Shown here one piece after another: positions 8,377-17,712 of a stretch of DNA of 40,394 nt. The stretch lies in the NCBI GenBank assembly GCA_020721905.1, contig DYLU01000022.1, positions 1-40,394 on the forward strand, in the 5' to 3' direction. The notes beneath the pieces are model-generated. The model searched no databases and was not told where the DNA came from. It saw only the letters and a list, made by a program, of their open reading frames with translations. Source of the DNA: Leptospira biflexa. GTDB lineage: Bacteria > Spirochaetota > UBA4802 > UB4802. Within the stretch, counting starts at the first letter, position 1. Each line of letters starts with the position of its first letter. The position numbers were made by a program, and so were the translations under genes.

Positions 8377-11085
8377 ATGAAAATACGGTATAAATTCTTT
8401 ATTGCATTTATCATCATTATTGCCATCACCATTCCTGTACCCATATATATACTCAACAGGCAGATCGAACAACAACATGCCAGCATTATTGCCGAAGGGA
8501 CTATACGGGCAAAACAGATATCACATGCAATACTTAACATGCTGTTATTAAACAGTGGCAATGTGGCACAAACAAGTATAGATGCTAATGAATATATAAG
8601 CAGTTTTAAGCCTTTGTTTGACTCGGGTGTTGTTTTGCTTCAGGTTATTCTCATTACACCAAATCCAGCATACAACGGTGTATTGCTGGTTGATATTCCT
8701 GAAGGGAAAACACTTTCACGTATACAAGCCCAACGTTTGCATACTCTAAAGCAAAAACCAGCTGTGTCATTTTCAACCACCCAGAAAACAAAACTGCTTG
8801 AATTCACTGAACAATCATTGCTGGAAACCAGTGCAATAGCATGTTTAACTCATATGGTATACAATGAATCAGTGATGCTAAAACCAGTATATCATAACTA
8901 TATGGTGTTCATTATAAGTATTGCTTCTATCATAATTATTGCATATATTACTGCACTTGGATTCAGTTATAAATTTTCAAGACCTGTTGAGGTTATCATT
9001 AATGCTTTAAAGAAATTTGATGAGGGTACAACATCCATTCATATTCCTGTAATAAACCAGAAAGATGAAATCGGGAAACTGGCTATTACAACTCAGCACC
9101 TTTTAGATATGGTTAATTTAGAAATAAAGGCATTAACCTCAACCAATATGGAATTGCTGCGGCTTCATAAACTCAAAGATGATTTCCTGGCCAATATTGC
9201 ATATGAAATTAAAATACCCCTTGAAAGCATAACACATTTAACCAATTCTATTATCCATGGCTATTCTACCGGTGACACCGCTCGTATTACAAGTTCTCTG
9301 GAAATGATTTCTAACAGTGCACTGAGATTATCTTATATGATTGATGATATACTGGATTTTACCCGGTTGAAAAATAATGACATTATCCTGAATAAGAAAG
9401 TTGTTGATATATCCGGTGTTGTTAATTTTGTTATATCAATATTACAGCCGGTTATTAGCAGCAAATCCCTGTCTGTTACAATAGATATTGATAAAAAAGC
9501 AACCCACGTTATTGCTGATGAACAAAGACTGCAGCAGATACTGTTGAATATTATAGGCAATGCAGTTAAATATTCACAAAAAGGCACCATATCCATAGCT
9601 ACACAAAAACACAATGAGCATACCCTGGCTATTATAGTACAGGACAGTGCAGGAGGACTTCCGGAGCAATTAATTCATTATATTGATGATTTTGGATACG
9701 ATAGTAAACTTCAGGAAAACTCATATGGAGGTTTGGGGCTTGGGCTGATTATTACAAAAAAACTTATTGAATTGCACAATGGTACAATTTCAATAGAATC
9801 AATACCTGATAAAGGATCAACAGTAACGTTATATTTTCCATTTGATGAAGCCAGTATTGATAAAGAGCTGGCAGCAACTAAATCGTATATTGAATATACA
9901 ATACAACCTTCAGGCAAAGATGAACATTATCCGGCAAGCCAATCTGAAAAATCACAGGGATTTATTTATATTGTTGATGATGACCCTGTTAATGTAAAAA
10001 TACTGTATGATATGCTGACCGATGCAGGTTATCATGTGGAATTTTCACATGATGATTCCGGCCTGTTTTCTATTTTAGATGAAGAGAAACTGCCGGATAT
10101 TGTACTGCTGGATACAATTTTGCCAGGAACCTCTGCATTTCAGGTGTGTGAAAAAATACGTAAACATTATTCGCCATACGAGCTTCCCATAATTATAATT
10201 ACTTCAAAGCACCGTACTCAGGAAATAGTTACAGCTTTCAGGATTGGCGCAAATGATTATCTCAGCAAACCCTTCAACAAAGATGAATTAATTGCACGGA
10301 TTACAAATCTCATTATCCTGAAAAAATCAGTAGAAGAGCATAATGAATTTGTCATGATAAAGCATGAAATACGTCTTGCGCACGAGATACACAGTTCCGT
10401 TGTAGTACAGGATATACCCAGGATAAAACTCATGGATATTGCCTGCGCTTACATCCCTACCAGAGAAATGGGCGGTGATTTTTATGATGTTATTAAGATT
10501 GATGAAGAAAAAACTGGCATTATGATAGCTGACGTAACAGGTCATGGCATTCCAGCCGCATTGGTGTGTGCCATGCTAAAAATGGCTTTTGTTAACAATA
10601 AGGAACACGCACAACATCCGGCACAATTGCTTAGCGCTCTTAACAAAGATTTAACCAACAATATAAAAGAAAATTACATTACCGCTGCATATGCATTCAT
10701 AGATACAAAAAACAAAACAGTAACAGTATCTTCAGCAGGACACTGGCCCCCATTGCTTATTAAAAAAAATGGATCTATATTCAACAACTGGCCTAAAGGT
10801 TTCCCTATAGGATGGGTAGACGATTGTAAATATGAAGAAATAACCAACACCTATGCACCTGGCGATAAATTCTTACTTTACACTGATGGGGTAATAGAGG
10901 CCAGAAATCCGGATGACAAAATATTTGGCTTCGAGAGGCTTTCAGAATATATTAACACCAACTATCGCACCAAGCCTCAAGCTTTTATTAATGGACTCAT
11001 TAATACATTATATATATGGGGAAAAATCAATAAATCCGATTCATGTAATGATGATGTTACGATAATTTTAGCGGAATTATCCTGA
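8377..11085 (+). CDS. Membrane pseudokinase-receiver-SpoIIE phosphatase
   Basis: A 902-residue signalling protein. It has transmembrane segments at about 7-26 and 176-198 flanking an extracytoplasmic sensor, and a HAMP region at about 199-250. A histidine-kinase module follows: the H-box reads NIAYEIKIPLE, with Tyr276 where the phospho-accepting His should be. The ATPase part keeps the N-box (LLNIIGNAVKYS) and GGLGLGLIITKKL, but the G1 box is DSAGGL. A receiver domain spans about 529-650 (DDD at 534-536, phospho-acceptor Asp579). A PP2C/SpoIIE serine phosphatase spans about 660-902 (MGGDFYD at 698-704, IADVTGHG). Two STAS genes follow, the usual substrates of such phosphatases. Autophosphorylation looks impossible, so the receiver may be charged by another kinase. 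Confidence 0.88.
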   Translation: MKIRYKFFIAFIIIIAITIPVPIYILNRQIEQQHASIIAEGTIRAKQISHAILNMLLLNSGNVAQTSIDANEYISSFKPLFDSGVVLLQVILITPNPAYNGVLLVDIPEGKTLSRIQAQRLHTLKQKPAVSFSTTQKTKLLEFTEQSLLETSAIACLTHMVYNESVMLKPVYHNYMVFIISIASIIIIAYITALGFSYKFSRPVEVIINALKKFDEGTTSIHIPVINQKDEIGKLAITTQHLLDMVNLEIKALTSTNMELLRLHKLKDDFLANIAYEIKIPLESITHLTNSIIHGYSTGDTARITSSLEMISNSALRLSYMIDDILDFTRLKNNDIILNKKVVDISGVVNFVISILQPVISSKSLSVTIDIDKKATHVIADEQRLQQILLNIIGNAVKYSQKGTISIATQKHNEHTLAIIVQDSAGGLPEQLIHYIDDFGYDSKLQENSYGGLGLGLIITKKLIELHNGTISIESIPDKGSTVTLYFPFDEASIDKELAATKSYIEYTIQPSGKDEHYPASQSEKSQGFIYIVDDDPVNVKILYDMLTDAGYHVEFSHDDSGLFSILDEEKLPDIVLLDTILPGTSAFQVCEKIRKHYSPYELPIIIITSKHRTQEIVTAFRIGANDYLSKPFNKDELIARITNLIILKKSVEEHNEFVMIKHEIRLAHEIHSSVVVQDIPRIKLMDIACAYIPTREMGGDFYDVIKIDEEKTGIMIADVTGHGIPAALVCAMLKMAFVNNKEHAQHPAQLLSALNKDLTNNIKENYITAAYAFIDTKNKTVTVSSAGHWPPLLIKKNGSIFNNWPKGFPIGWVDDCKYEEITNTYAPGDKFLLYTDGVIEARNPDDKIFGFERLSEYINTNYRTKPQAFINGLINTLYIWGKINKSDSCNDDVTIILAELS

Positions 11086-11111
11086 TTATGTTAGATAATT
11101 CTATTTTATTG

Positions 11112-11147
11112 TTGATTTTTACGATAATACTTTACTATAATATATCT
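11112..11147 (+). promoter_or_regulatory. Putative promoter abutting the first STAS gene
   Basis: TTGATT at 11112-11117 and TATAAT at 11136-11141 are 18 bases apart. Transcription would start at or next to the ATG at 11148, which has no ribosome site. It may allow the two STAS proteins to be made independently of the phosphatase, perhaps from a leaderless mRNA. Confidence 0.4.
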
Positions 11148-11525
11148 ATGAAATGCGCAATATATGAATTGCCGGGTATAAAAACCGATGATATCAACCT
11201 TAACCGGGTTGTCCTGATTATCCAATTAGCTGACGTTGCTGATATGGACAAAAATAACGATCTTTTTATCCTTTTATCCTGTCTGATTAACGGTGGCTTA
11301 AAAAAAGTTGTATTTGATATGACAGCAGTAGAATTTATCGACAGTTATGGTATGGGAACAATTATCGATATTACCAAACTGGTTAGAAAGCATAAAGATG
11401 CCGATGCAGTATTGGTCAATGTTCCCGAACGCGTACAATTTATATTCAAGCCAATACAGCTTCAAAAATTCATGAAGATATTTAATTCACTGGATGAGGC
11501 ACTGCATTATTTTCGTTATATTTAA
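11148..11525 (+). CDS. STAS-domain protein (anti-anti-sigma type), copy 1
   Basis: A 125-residue single-domain protein like SpoIIAA/RsbV. In such systems the unphosphorylated form binds an anti-sigma or other kinase partner, and phosphorylation of one Ser switches it off. The core is VVFDMTAVEFIDSYGMGTII, with DSYG carrying Ser66 at the usual site. I chose ATG 11148 because STAS homology starts right after it. The alternative ATG 11088 would add a hydrophobic 20-residue N-terminus (SILLLIFTIILYYNI), which would anchor the protein in the membrane. The gene lies just behind the phosphatase that could dephosphorylate it and ahead of a second STAS gene. Confidence 0.8.
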   Translation: MKCAIYELPGIKTDDINLNRVVLIIQLADVADMDKNNDLFILLSCLINGGLKKVVFDMTAVEFIDSYGMGTIIDITKLVRKHKDADAVLVNVPERVQFIFKPIQLQKFMKIFNSLDEALHYFRYI

Positions 11526-11549
11526 TATATTATTCAATGGTGGTACACT

Positions 11550-11936
11550 ATGAGTTTTGAAATTGAAATATTAAACCTTTCATTCATAAACAAAGATAAA
11601 ATTGATTATGAAACAATTGTCTTTTATGTTACGTACCCTGAAAAAATTGATATTGAAACTTCACGACAATTGTGGGTTTTTTTAAACACACTGATCAATG
11701 GTGGGGCAAAAAAAATAATTATTGATCTAAAAAAGGTATCTCAGATTGATAGCGGTGGTATCAGTACTCTGATTTCGGCTACAAAACAAATCAGAAAAAA
11801 TAATGGAGACCTTGTGCTGTCTTGTGTTAATGAATCTATACTGAATATTTTAGATGTGGTAAGGGTTGGAAGCTTCATAAAAATATTCAATACTGATGTG
11901 GATGCCGTTCAGTATTTCAGGTATATAACTATATAA
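11550..11936 (+). CDS. STAS-domain protein, copy 2
   Basis: A 128-residue STAS protein, similar in layout to its upstream neighbour: both share a LINGGxKK segment before the core and end in ...YFRYI. The core reads IIIDLKKVSQIDSGGISTLI, and Ser68 in DSGG is the predicted phosphorylation site. The similar ends suggest a tandem duplication followed by divergence. It starts 24 bases after copy 1 with GGTGG upstream. As a paired substrate of the SpoIIE-type phosphatase it may give the system two outputs or a competition step. No kinase or sigma-factor partner is in the window. Confidence 0.87.
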   Translation: MSFEIEILNLSFINKDKIDYETIVFYVTYPEKIDIETSRQLWVFLNTLINGGAKKIIIDLKKVSQIDSGGISTLISATKQIRKNNGDLVLSCVNESILNILDVVRVGSFIKIFNTDVDAVQYFRYITI

Positions 11937-11956
11937 CATAGTATCCTCTGCTACTT

Positions 11957-12859
11957 ATGGACATAGCATTCAAAGACTACTATAAGATTCTTGATATTCC
12001 TTCCCATGCAGATATTAATACTATCAAATCAGCATTCAGAAAAAAAGCAAAGGAAACCCATCCTGACAGCACAAAGGAAAATAATTATGCACAGTTTGTC
12101 CTTATCCGTGAAGCATACGACATTTTAACAAACCCTTCACAGCGTGCAGGTTACGACAACGTATGGAAGAAATATCATGCACAAAATTCGGAAATGGAAA
12201 CAGTGTTTAAAGATTTTGGCCCCCCTGACGATCGATATGCACAGGAATGGGAATACTTTGTTCTTCATCCTGACGATTACTTAAGCCGTTTTGAAAGCAC
12301 CATCGCACTTATTAAAGCTTCATTAAAGTCAATGGTTATCAGCATATGCATTCCTCTTCTGGTCATGGCAGGTATCCTTATCACAGTAACTATCGCCCTG
12401 CTTGTTCTTTTCGTTTTTTCCATGGCAATAGCTTCATATTCATCAATCATTGCCGGAATAATCATAACTGCACTGATGATAAAACGGCTGGTTGAGATTA
12501 TTACAACGCTTTTTAAACTGTATGTAAAAAAAGCCGCAGCATGGATGAATGCAAGGCTTAAAGGTATTCCAATGAAGGTGGGCAAAATGGTATTCTACGG
12601 CACATTTACATCAGTATTCCTGCTTTTAGTGGGATACGCAGGTGCGGTTATTGCTTCAGCACACCTTATTGCATCAGTACCATTTTCCAGAATAACTGTT
12701 CTTGTAATTGGAGTTATTGCAGTTGCAGTTGTTTCACTGTCACTGTATTTTATATTTTCTGTTTTTGTAACGGCACTTGTGGAGTATCCAAAAATCCGCT
12801 ACACAAAGGTAAAAGCAAAAAAAGAAAATCTACTGGAGTCTAAGCTCCTGCTTCATTGA
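11957..12859 (+). CDS. J-domain protein with C-terminal membrane segments
   Basis: A 300-residue protein. Residues 6-70 form a J domain (DYYKILDIPSHADINTIKSA, HPD at 35-37, REAYDILTNPSQRAGYD), which recruits and stimulates Hsp70/DnaK. There is no Gly/Phe or zinc-finger region, so this is a type III J protein. From about residue 115 there are four hydrophobic segments, near 122-145, 150-172, 212-235 and 240-265, so it is an integral membrane protein that would bring DnaK to the inner membrane. It starts 20 bases after the second STAS gene and probably belongs to that transcript. Its 3' end overlaps the convergent aat gene by 20 bases. Confidence 0.85.
   Translation: MDIAFKDYYKILDIPSHADINTIKSAFRKKAKETHPDSTKENNYAQFVLIREAYDILTNPSQRAGYDNVWKKYHAQNSEMETVFKDFGPPDDRYAQEWEYFVLHPDDYLSRFESTIALIKASLKSMVISICIPLLVMAGILITVTIALLVLFVFSMAIASYSSIIAGIIITALMIKRLVEIITTLFKLYVKKAAAWMNARLKGIPMKVGKMVFYGTFTSVFLLLVGYAGAVIASAHLIASVPFSRITVLVIGVIAVAVVSLSLYFIFSVFVTALVEYPKIRYTKVKAKKENLLESKLLLH
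12386..12396 (-). repeat. Dispersed word GCGATAGTTAC, copy 2
   Basis: Exact match on the minus strand within the J-domain gene, where the plus strand codes Val-Thr-Ile-Ala. The match extends to GGCGATAGTTACTGT, shared with the copy at 29530. Confidence 0.5.
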
Positions 12860-13571
12860 GGCATTCCATATAATCATAGCCATCCTGTACCAGTGAACGC
12901 CAGCTTCCCTTATGCGTAGAATATTTCAGCGAAGCATTAAGCAACGTTATAAATTCTTTTCGCTCAATAAACCGCGCACCAAACCGTTTCAGATTATCAG
13001 TATAAACCTGACAGTCAATAAATGCAAAATCCAATTTCCGTACAACTGCAATCAGAGTTACCAGAGCAATCTTTGACGCATTGTCAACCCGGGTAAACAT
13101 TGATTCACCAAAGAATGCATTCCCCAGTGACACTCCATACAGCCCCCCTGCAAGCCTGCCATCAGCCCACACCTCAACAGAATGTGCAATACCCATCGTA
13201 TGAAGCTGCGTATATGCTTTTTGCATTCGTTCAGTTATCCACGTACCACTTTCTTTTCTACGGGGCATAGCGCATTCAGCTATAACCTGCTGAAATGCTG
13301 TATCCATACTAACAGTAAAAATCTTTTTTTTCATTATCTGTTTTAACGAACGGTGAAGTTTTAATTCCTGCAGGAACAAAATAAAACGTGGATTGGGGCT
13401 CCACCACAATATCTCAGAGTTGTCACTGTTAAACCATGGAAAAATGCCTCTGCTGTAGGCTTCAAGCAACCACTGTGGTGTTAAATCACCGCCAAAAGCA
13501 AGTAACCCCTCTTCTATGGCTTCCTCCACAGGCGGAAACCAGATTACATCCCTATCCAGGTAATACAACAT
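12840..13571 (-). CDS. aat: Leucyl/phenylalanyl-tRNA-protein transferase
   Basis: A 243-residue enzyme that transfers Leu or Phe from tRNA to proteins with N-terminal Lys or Arg, making N-degrons for ClpS-ClpAP. Family signatures are WFPPVEEAIEEGLLAFGGDL near the N-terminus, YSRGIFPWFN, WWSPNPRFIL and GGLYGVSLGNAFFGESMFTR. Length is typical. The ATG is one base past the clpA stop without its own ribosome site, so translation is probably coupled to clpA. The co-location of substrate-marking enzyme, adaptor and unfoldase in one transcript (clpS-clpA-aat) is strong support for the assignment. The C-terminal codons overlap the convergent J-protein gene. Confidence 0.96.
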   Translation of the reverse strand: MLYYLDRDVIWFPPVEEAIEEGLLAFGGDLTPQWLLEAYSRGIFPWFNSDNSEILWWSPNPRFILFLQELKLHRSLKQIMKKKIFTVSMDTAFQQVIAECAMPRRKESGTWITERMQKAYTQLHTMGIAHSVEVWADGRLAGGLYGVSLGNAFFGESMFTRVDNASKIALVTLIAVVRKLDFAFIDCQVYTDNLKRFGARFIERKEFITLLNASLKYSTHKGSWRSLVQDGYDYMECLNEAGA

Positions 13572-13572
13572 A

Positions 13573-15801
13573 TTATTGTTCGATAGTTATTGATATCGAA
13601 TCATGTACCACATCAGCTATTGCCCTGCCACCATTCTTAAGTGATCCAAATAACACTGCATCCACAAAGTATGACTTGATATGCTCCTGTATGATGCGTG
13701 CAACCTCACGTGCACCAAATATGGGGGAATATGCTTTTTCTGAAATCCAGTCGATACATGCATCCGTACAGACTATCTGCACATTTTTTTCTTCAAGCTG
13801 TATTGCAAATTCATTTAACTTCTTCATAACTATCTTGCGCATCATTTCTTTATCGATGCCATTGAAATATACTATGGCATCAAGGCGATTTCTGAATTCA
13901 GGTGCAAACAGGCGTTCTAACTCTTTGTTGACCGCATCCATATTATATGTAGCCATTTCAAAACCAAGTACCCGTTTATTCATTTCGCGCACACCCGCAT
14001 TGGATGTCATGATAATAATGACATTGCTAAAATCAGTCTTTCGTCCTGTGTTGTCAGTCAAAGTTGCATAGTCCATTATCTGCAACAGCGCATTGAATAC
14101 ATCGGGGTGTGCTTTTTCTATCTCATCAAGCAATAATACACAGTATGGGTGTTTACGGATAGCTTCAGTCAGCTGTCCGCCTTCCTCATACCCAACATAT
14201 CCTGGTGGTGCTCCTATAAGTCGTGCCACGGTATGTTTTTCCTGATACTCACTCATATCAAACCGTATAAGCTCAATGCCCATAATTAAGGACAGCTGAC
14301 GTGCAAGTTCAGTTTTACCAACCCCTGTTGGCCCTACAAACAAAAACGATGCAATGGGCTTTTCGGCTTCTCTAAATCCTGCACGCGAACGCTTGATGGA
14401 CTCTACTACCTTCTGCACTGCGACATCCTGCCCAAAAATTTGTGATTTCAACTCATCTTCTAAGTATTGCAATTTTTGAATTTCATTGGCCGAAACCGTT
14501 CGTTCAGGTATGCGTGCTATCCTGGAAATTACCCGTTCAATATCATGTGCAGTAATAACCGGTTCTTCATCGTCATGAGCATACATGCGTGCTAATGCAC
14601 CCGCCTCATCTATAACATCTATGGCCTTATCCGGCAGCTTTCGATCGGTGATGTAACGTGCCGAAAGTTCCACCGCCTGCTGTAATGCTTCATCAGTATA
14701 GGTAACCCTGTGGTGCTCTTCGTACTGCGATTTTATCCCCTGCAATATTTTTATTGTATCTTCATGCGATGGCTCATGGATATCAATCTTCTGGAAACGC
14801 CGCGATAATGCACCATCCTTTTCAAAGTACTTTCTGTATTCATCATAGGTGGTAGTGCCAATGCACCGTATCCTGCCGTCAGCAAGTACTGGCTTTAATA
14901 TATTGCAAGCATCCATTGAACCGCCACTGACAGCTCCTGCACCCACTATAGTGTGTATCTCATCAATAAAAAGGATAACCTTTTCTTTTTTCTGCAATTC
15001 TGCAATGACCCGTTTAAGACGTTCTTCAAAATCGCCCCGGAATCGTGTGCCGGCTATAAGAGCGCCCATGTCAAGCCGGTAAATTTTTACGTCTTTAAGG
15101 ACAGGTGGAACAGTACCTTCCACTATCCGCTGTGCAAGCCCTTCAGTGATTGCGGTTTTTCCCACACCAGGCTCTCCAACATGGACAGGGTTGTTTTTCA
15201 GCCTTCGCGATAGTACCTGCATTGTCCGCTCCAGGATATCCTCTCTGCCAATCAGCGGATCAAGCTCACCTTTACGTGCTTTTTCAGTCAATTCAACGGT
15301 AAACTGTTCAAGTACCTTGCTTTTCTTTACTTCATCCTCTTCAATTTCTTCATCAAAGTCCTCCAGTTCATCTTCATCAAATTGTGCTCCGTGGGAAATA
15401 TAATTTAAAAGGTCATACCGGGTTATCCCTTCCCGAGCAAGAAAATATGATGCAAAAGACTCCTCTTCTTCATAGATGGCAATGATAATATCTCCAAAAT
15501 CAAGAATCTCTTTTTGAGCAGAATTAATGTGCATAATTGCTCGCTCTATAACGTGTTGCAAGCCTGCCGATTGCACAGGATCAATACCATCCACCGTTGG
15601 TATATGGGTTGAAAGATGTTTGGCCAGATTCCGTTTGAGCTGTTCCACATTTCCCCCACACCCCTCAATTACCTCTTTACCTTCCGGGAAGTACAACGAT
15701 GCAAGTAAAACATGTTCCGGAGTAAGATACTCATGTTTAAGTTTCTTTGCTTCGTTATAGGCAGCCATTAATATCTGATTAAGTACTGTGCTTATTTCCA
15801 T
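13573..15801 (-). CDS. clpA: ATP-dependent Clp protease ATPase ClpA
   Basis: A 742-residue double AAA+ unfoldase that feeds proteins to ClpP. The N-domain (about 1-145) binds ClpS. A strongly acidic linker follows ([16 protein letters not shown]). The first ATPase has Walker [10 protein letters not shown] and Walker [15 protein letters not shown]; the second has [12 protein letters not shown] and [15 protein letters not shown]. The size and the absence of the long ClpB middle domain favour ClpA. I chose ATG 15801 with GGGG upstream over a TTG at 15816. It lies 25 bases downstream of clpS. clpP is not in the window. Confidence 0.96.
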   Translation of the reverse strand: MEISTVLNQILMAAYNEAKKLKHEYLTPEHVLLASLYFPEGKEVIEGCGGNVEQLKRNLAKHLSTHIPTVDGIDPVQSAGLQHVIERAIMHINSAQKEILDFGDIIIAIYEEEESFASYFLAREGITRYDLLNYISHGAQFDEDELEDFDEEIEEDEVKKSKVLEQFTVELTEKARKGELDPLIGREDILERTMQVLSRRLKNNPVHVGEPGVGKTAITEGLAQRIVEGTVPPVLKDVKIYRLDMGALIAGTRFRGDFEERLKRVIAELQKKEKVILFIDEIHTIVGAGAVSGGSMDACNILKPVLADGRIRCIGTTTYDEYRKYFEKDGALSRRFQKIDIHEPSHEDTIKILQGIKSQYEEHHRVTYTDEALQQAVELSARYITDRKLPDKAIDVIDEAGALARMYAHDDEEPVITAHDIERVISRIARIPERTVSANEIQKLQYLEDELKSQIFGQDVAVQKVVESIKRSRAGFREAEKPIASFLFVGPTGVGKTELARQLSLIMGIELIRFDMSEYQEKHTVARLIGAPPGYVGYEEGGQLTEAIRKHPYCVLLLDEIEKAHPDVFNALLQIMDYATLTDNTGRKTDFSNVIIIMTSNAGVREMNKRVLGFEMATYNMDAVNKELERLFAPEFRNRLDAIVYFNGIDKEMMRKIVMKKLNEFAIQLEEKNVQIVCTDACIDWISEKAYSPIFGAREVARIIQEHIKSYFVDAVLFGSLKNGGRAIADVVHDSISITIEQ

Positions 15802-15826
15802 TGGTAAAAGCCCCAAATCTTTTTAA

Positions 15827-16138
15827 TTATGCTTCCTCAACTGTGCACTTGAGCGGAAACTCTCGCTGCCGTGCCAAGGAATGAACCTGGTTTGCTTTGG
15901 TCTGCGCAATGTCGTAGGTATATACTCCGCAAATACCAAAGCCATTCCTGTGAACCTGTAACATCAGCTCTGTAGCTTCCATGATGTTTTTATGGAATAT
16001 CTTAACCAAAACCTCAACAACAAAATCCATGGTTGTATAATGGTCATTGTGAAGTATGACCTTATACATCCTGGGCTTTTTAACCTTTATATCCTTTTTT
16101 ACCTGGAGATCACCCTGATTATCAAATGTATGTGCCAT
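15827..16138 (-). CDS. clpS: ClpS adaptor for N-degron substrates
   Basis: A 103-residue adaptor that binds N-terminal bulky hydrophobic residues and hands the protein to ClpA. The family core is visible: YKVILHNDHYTTMDFVVEVL, with the Asn-Asp of the binding pocket and the Met next to it, then MLQVHRNGFGICGVYTYDIA. The N-terminal 22 residues are a flexible charged tail as in other ClpS proteins. GGGG six bases before the ATG is a good ribosome site. It is the first gene of the clpS-clpA-aat unit. Confidence 0.96.
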   Translation of the reverse strand: MAHTFDNQGDLQVKKDIKVKKPRMYKVILHNDHYTTMDFVVEVLVKIFHKNIMEATELMLQVHRNGFGICGVYTYDIAQTKANQVHSLARQREFPLKCTVEEA

Positions 16139-16209
16139 GGTTATCCCCGTGGTTTAAAATAGAACTAACATACAAAATATAAAAAAATATTTAGAATTTG
16201 GCAACTATC

Positions 16210-17031
16210 TTATCCAATCAGCTTTTCATATTCCGGGACAATATCTTCAGTAAATTTCTGCATACCTTCAAATGTTTTTTCATGTTTCAGCATGTCAGCT
16301 ATCACCCCAAATGGTACTGTTGCTATATGTGCTCCTGCAAGTGCAGCCTCTCTTACCTGCCGCGGATTGCGCAGTGACGCAGCAATAATCTGCGATGAAT
16401 ACCCATAGTAGCCCAGGACTTCAACGCATTGTGAAACCAGATCAATCCCTGAAACAATACCATTATCATTCAAGAATACGCCATTATGTTCCATGCCTCC
16501 GTCAGGGAAATAATCACTTTTACTAAATTTGATATTTGCCCTGCTCCGGATAAGGTCATCAATACGGCCTGCAAACGGGCTAATGTATGCTGCCCCGGCC
16601 TTTGCCGCCAGTAATGCCTGCTCGGGAGTAAAGACAAGAGTGCAGTTAACCGGGATCCCTTCTGACTGCAACACCTTCACTGCATTAATCCCATCAAAAT
16701 GGCACTGCTCATCGGATTTCACAGCAGGGTTAACCGGAATCTTTATATTAACATTGTTTGCAACACTGTTGAAGCGCTTATAAAGATTACGACCTTGCTC
16801 TATCATCTCTCTGGCAGTTCGCTTTGTTACTTCTAAACTCACCGGGTTGGGTTTTGATGTTTCTAAAAGCTTTACAATATATGCTTCCAGGTCAAGCTTT
16901 TCACCTTTAGCTTTTCTTCTATCCACAGCAGTCTTAAGCAATGAAGGGTTTGTGGTCACGCCGTCAACAATCCCCCATTCATACGCTTTTGCTATCTCAT
17001 CAATATCTGCACTATCAATAAAAATCTTCAT
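16210..17031 (-). CDS. Transaldolase/fructose-6-phosphate aldolase family
   Basis: A 273-residue TIM-barrel aldolase. MKIFIDSADIDEIAKAYEWG and GVTTNPSLL are the classic start. NVNIKIPVN carries the Schiff-base Lys97, and NCTLVFTPEQALLAAKAGA and ISPFAGRIDD follow. The length is between the short TalC/FSA type (about 220) and classic transaldolase (about 310). Insertions occur at about 36-50 and in the middle (RSRANIKFSKSDYFPDGGME). It may act in the non-oxidative pentose phosphate path or as an aldolase; the sequence alone does not decide. AGGA before the ATG gives a good start. It is separate from clpS by about 70 bases. Confidence 0.88.
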   Translation of the reverse strand: MKIFIDSADIDEIAKAYEWGIVDGVTTNPSLLKTAVDRRKAKGEKLDLEAYIVKLLETSKPNPVSLEVTKRTAREMIEQGRNLYKRFNSVANNVNIKIPVNPAVKSDEQCHFDGINAVKVLQSEGIPVNCTLVFTPEQALLAAKAGAAYISPFAGRIDDLIRSRANIKFSKSDYFPDGGMEHNGVFLNDNGIVSGIDLVSQCVEVLGYYGYSSQIIAASLRNPRQVREAALAGAHIATVPFGVIADMLKHEKTFEGMQKFTEDIVPEYEKLIG

Positions 17032-17058
17032 ACCAGTCCTCCATTACATATAGAATAT

Positions 17059-17703
17059 CTAAACCATATATTTTAACACATAAAAACCTGCAAAAAGCAA
17101 GACAACAAATATTATGGATAATACATTGAACCATTTATTAATAAACGCATTAATTGGTTCGCCAAATTTCCATATCAGCCCGGCAACAAGGAAAAACCTG
17201 AGAGTACGGCTGATAACCGAAGCTATGACAAATATAAATATGTTGATATTGGCAACACCAGCAGTGATGGTTATGACTTTATACGGAATAGGCGTAAACC
17301 CTGCAGTAAACACTATCCAGAACGAATATGCGTCATATAACTGACATGCAGCAGTAAATGTTTCAACTGTAAACCCGGGAATATTATTAAAAAAGAACAG
17401 TGCTATTTTTGAAAAACTATCGCCATCATACCATAAAAAATATCCAATACCATACCCGGCAAGCCCACCAATTACTGAAGCAACCGAACACACTGTTGCA
17501 AGCCGTACAAAAGCCTCTCTTTTGCCAAGTACCAGTGCAATGAGCAGCACATCAGGTGGAACCGGAAAAAACGATGACTCAGCCAGCGCAAGCACAAATA
17601 ATGCACGCTCACCAAATGGTGTATGCGCCCACGAAAGGACCCAATCATATAAAAACTTATGGATATTCAGGCCATATTGCTGATATGAGTATTGTGAAAG
17701 CAT
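17059..17703 (-). CDS. YqaA/DedA (VTT)-like membrane protein
   Basis: A 214-residue inner-membrane protein. It has hydrophobic segments near 37-60, 68-95, 125-145, 150-175 and 188-210. The family signature is in LAESSFFPVPPDVLLIALVL and in the later GFTPIPYKVITITAGVA, which are the two re-entrant VTT halves. Members are thought to take part in lipid transport or membrane homeostasis; the substrate of this YqaA-like branch is not known to me. GGAGAG lies upstream of the ATG, and lysS ends ten bases before it, so the two are likely in one transcript. Confidence 0.85.
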   Translation of the reverse strand: MLSQYSYQQYGLNIHKFLYDWVLSWAHTPFGERALFVLALAESSFFPVPPDVLLIALVLGKREAFVRLATVCSVASVIGGLAGYGIGYFLWYDGDSFSKIALFFFNNIPGFTVETFTAACQLYDAYSFWIVFTAGFTPIPYKVITITAGVANINIFIFVIASVISRTLRFFLVAGLIWKFGEPINAFINKWFNVLSIIFVVLLFAGFYVLKYMV

Positions 17704-17712
17704 GACACTCTC

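Noticed and set aside
13436-14071. A 211-residue plus-strand frame
   Set aside because: It runs antisense across aat and clpA, both solid genes, and has no ribosome site or family features.
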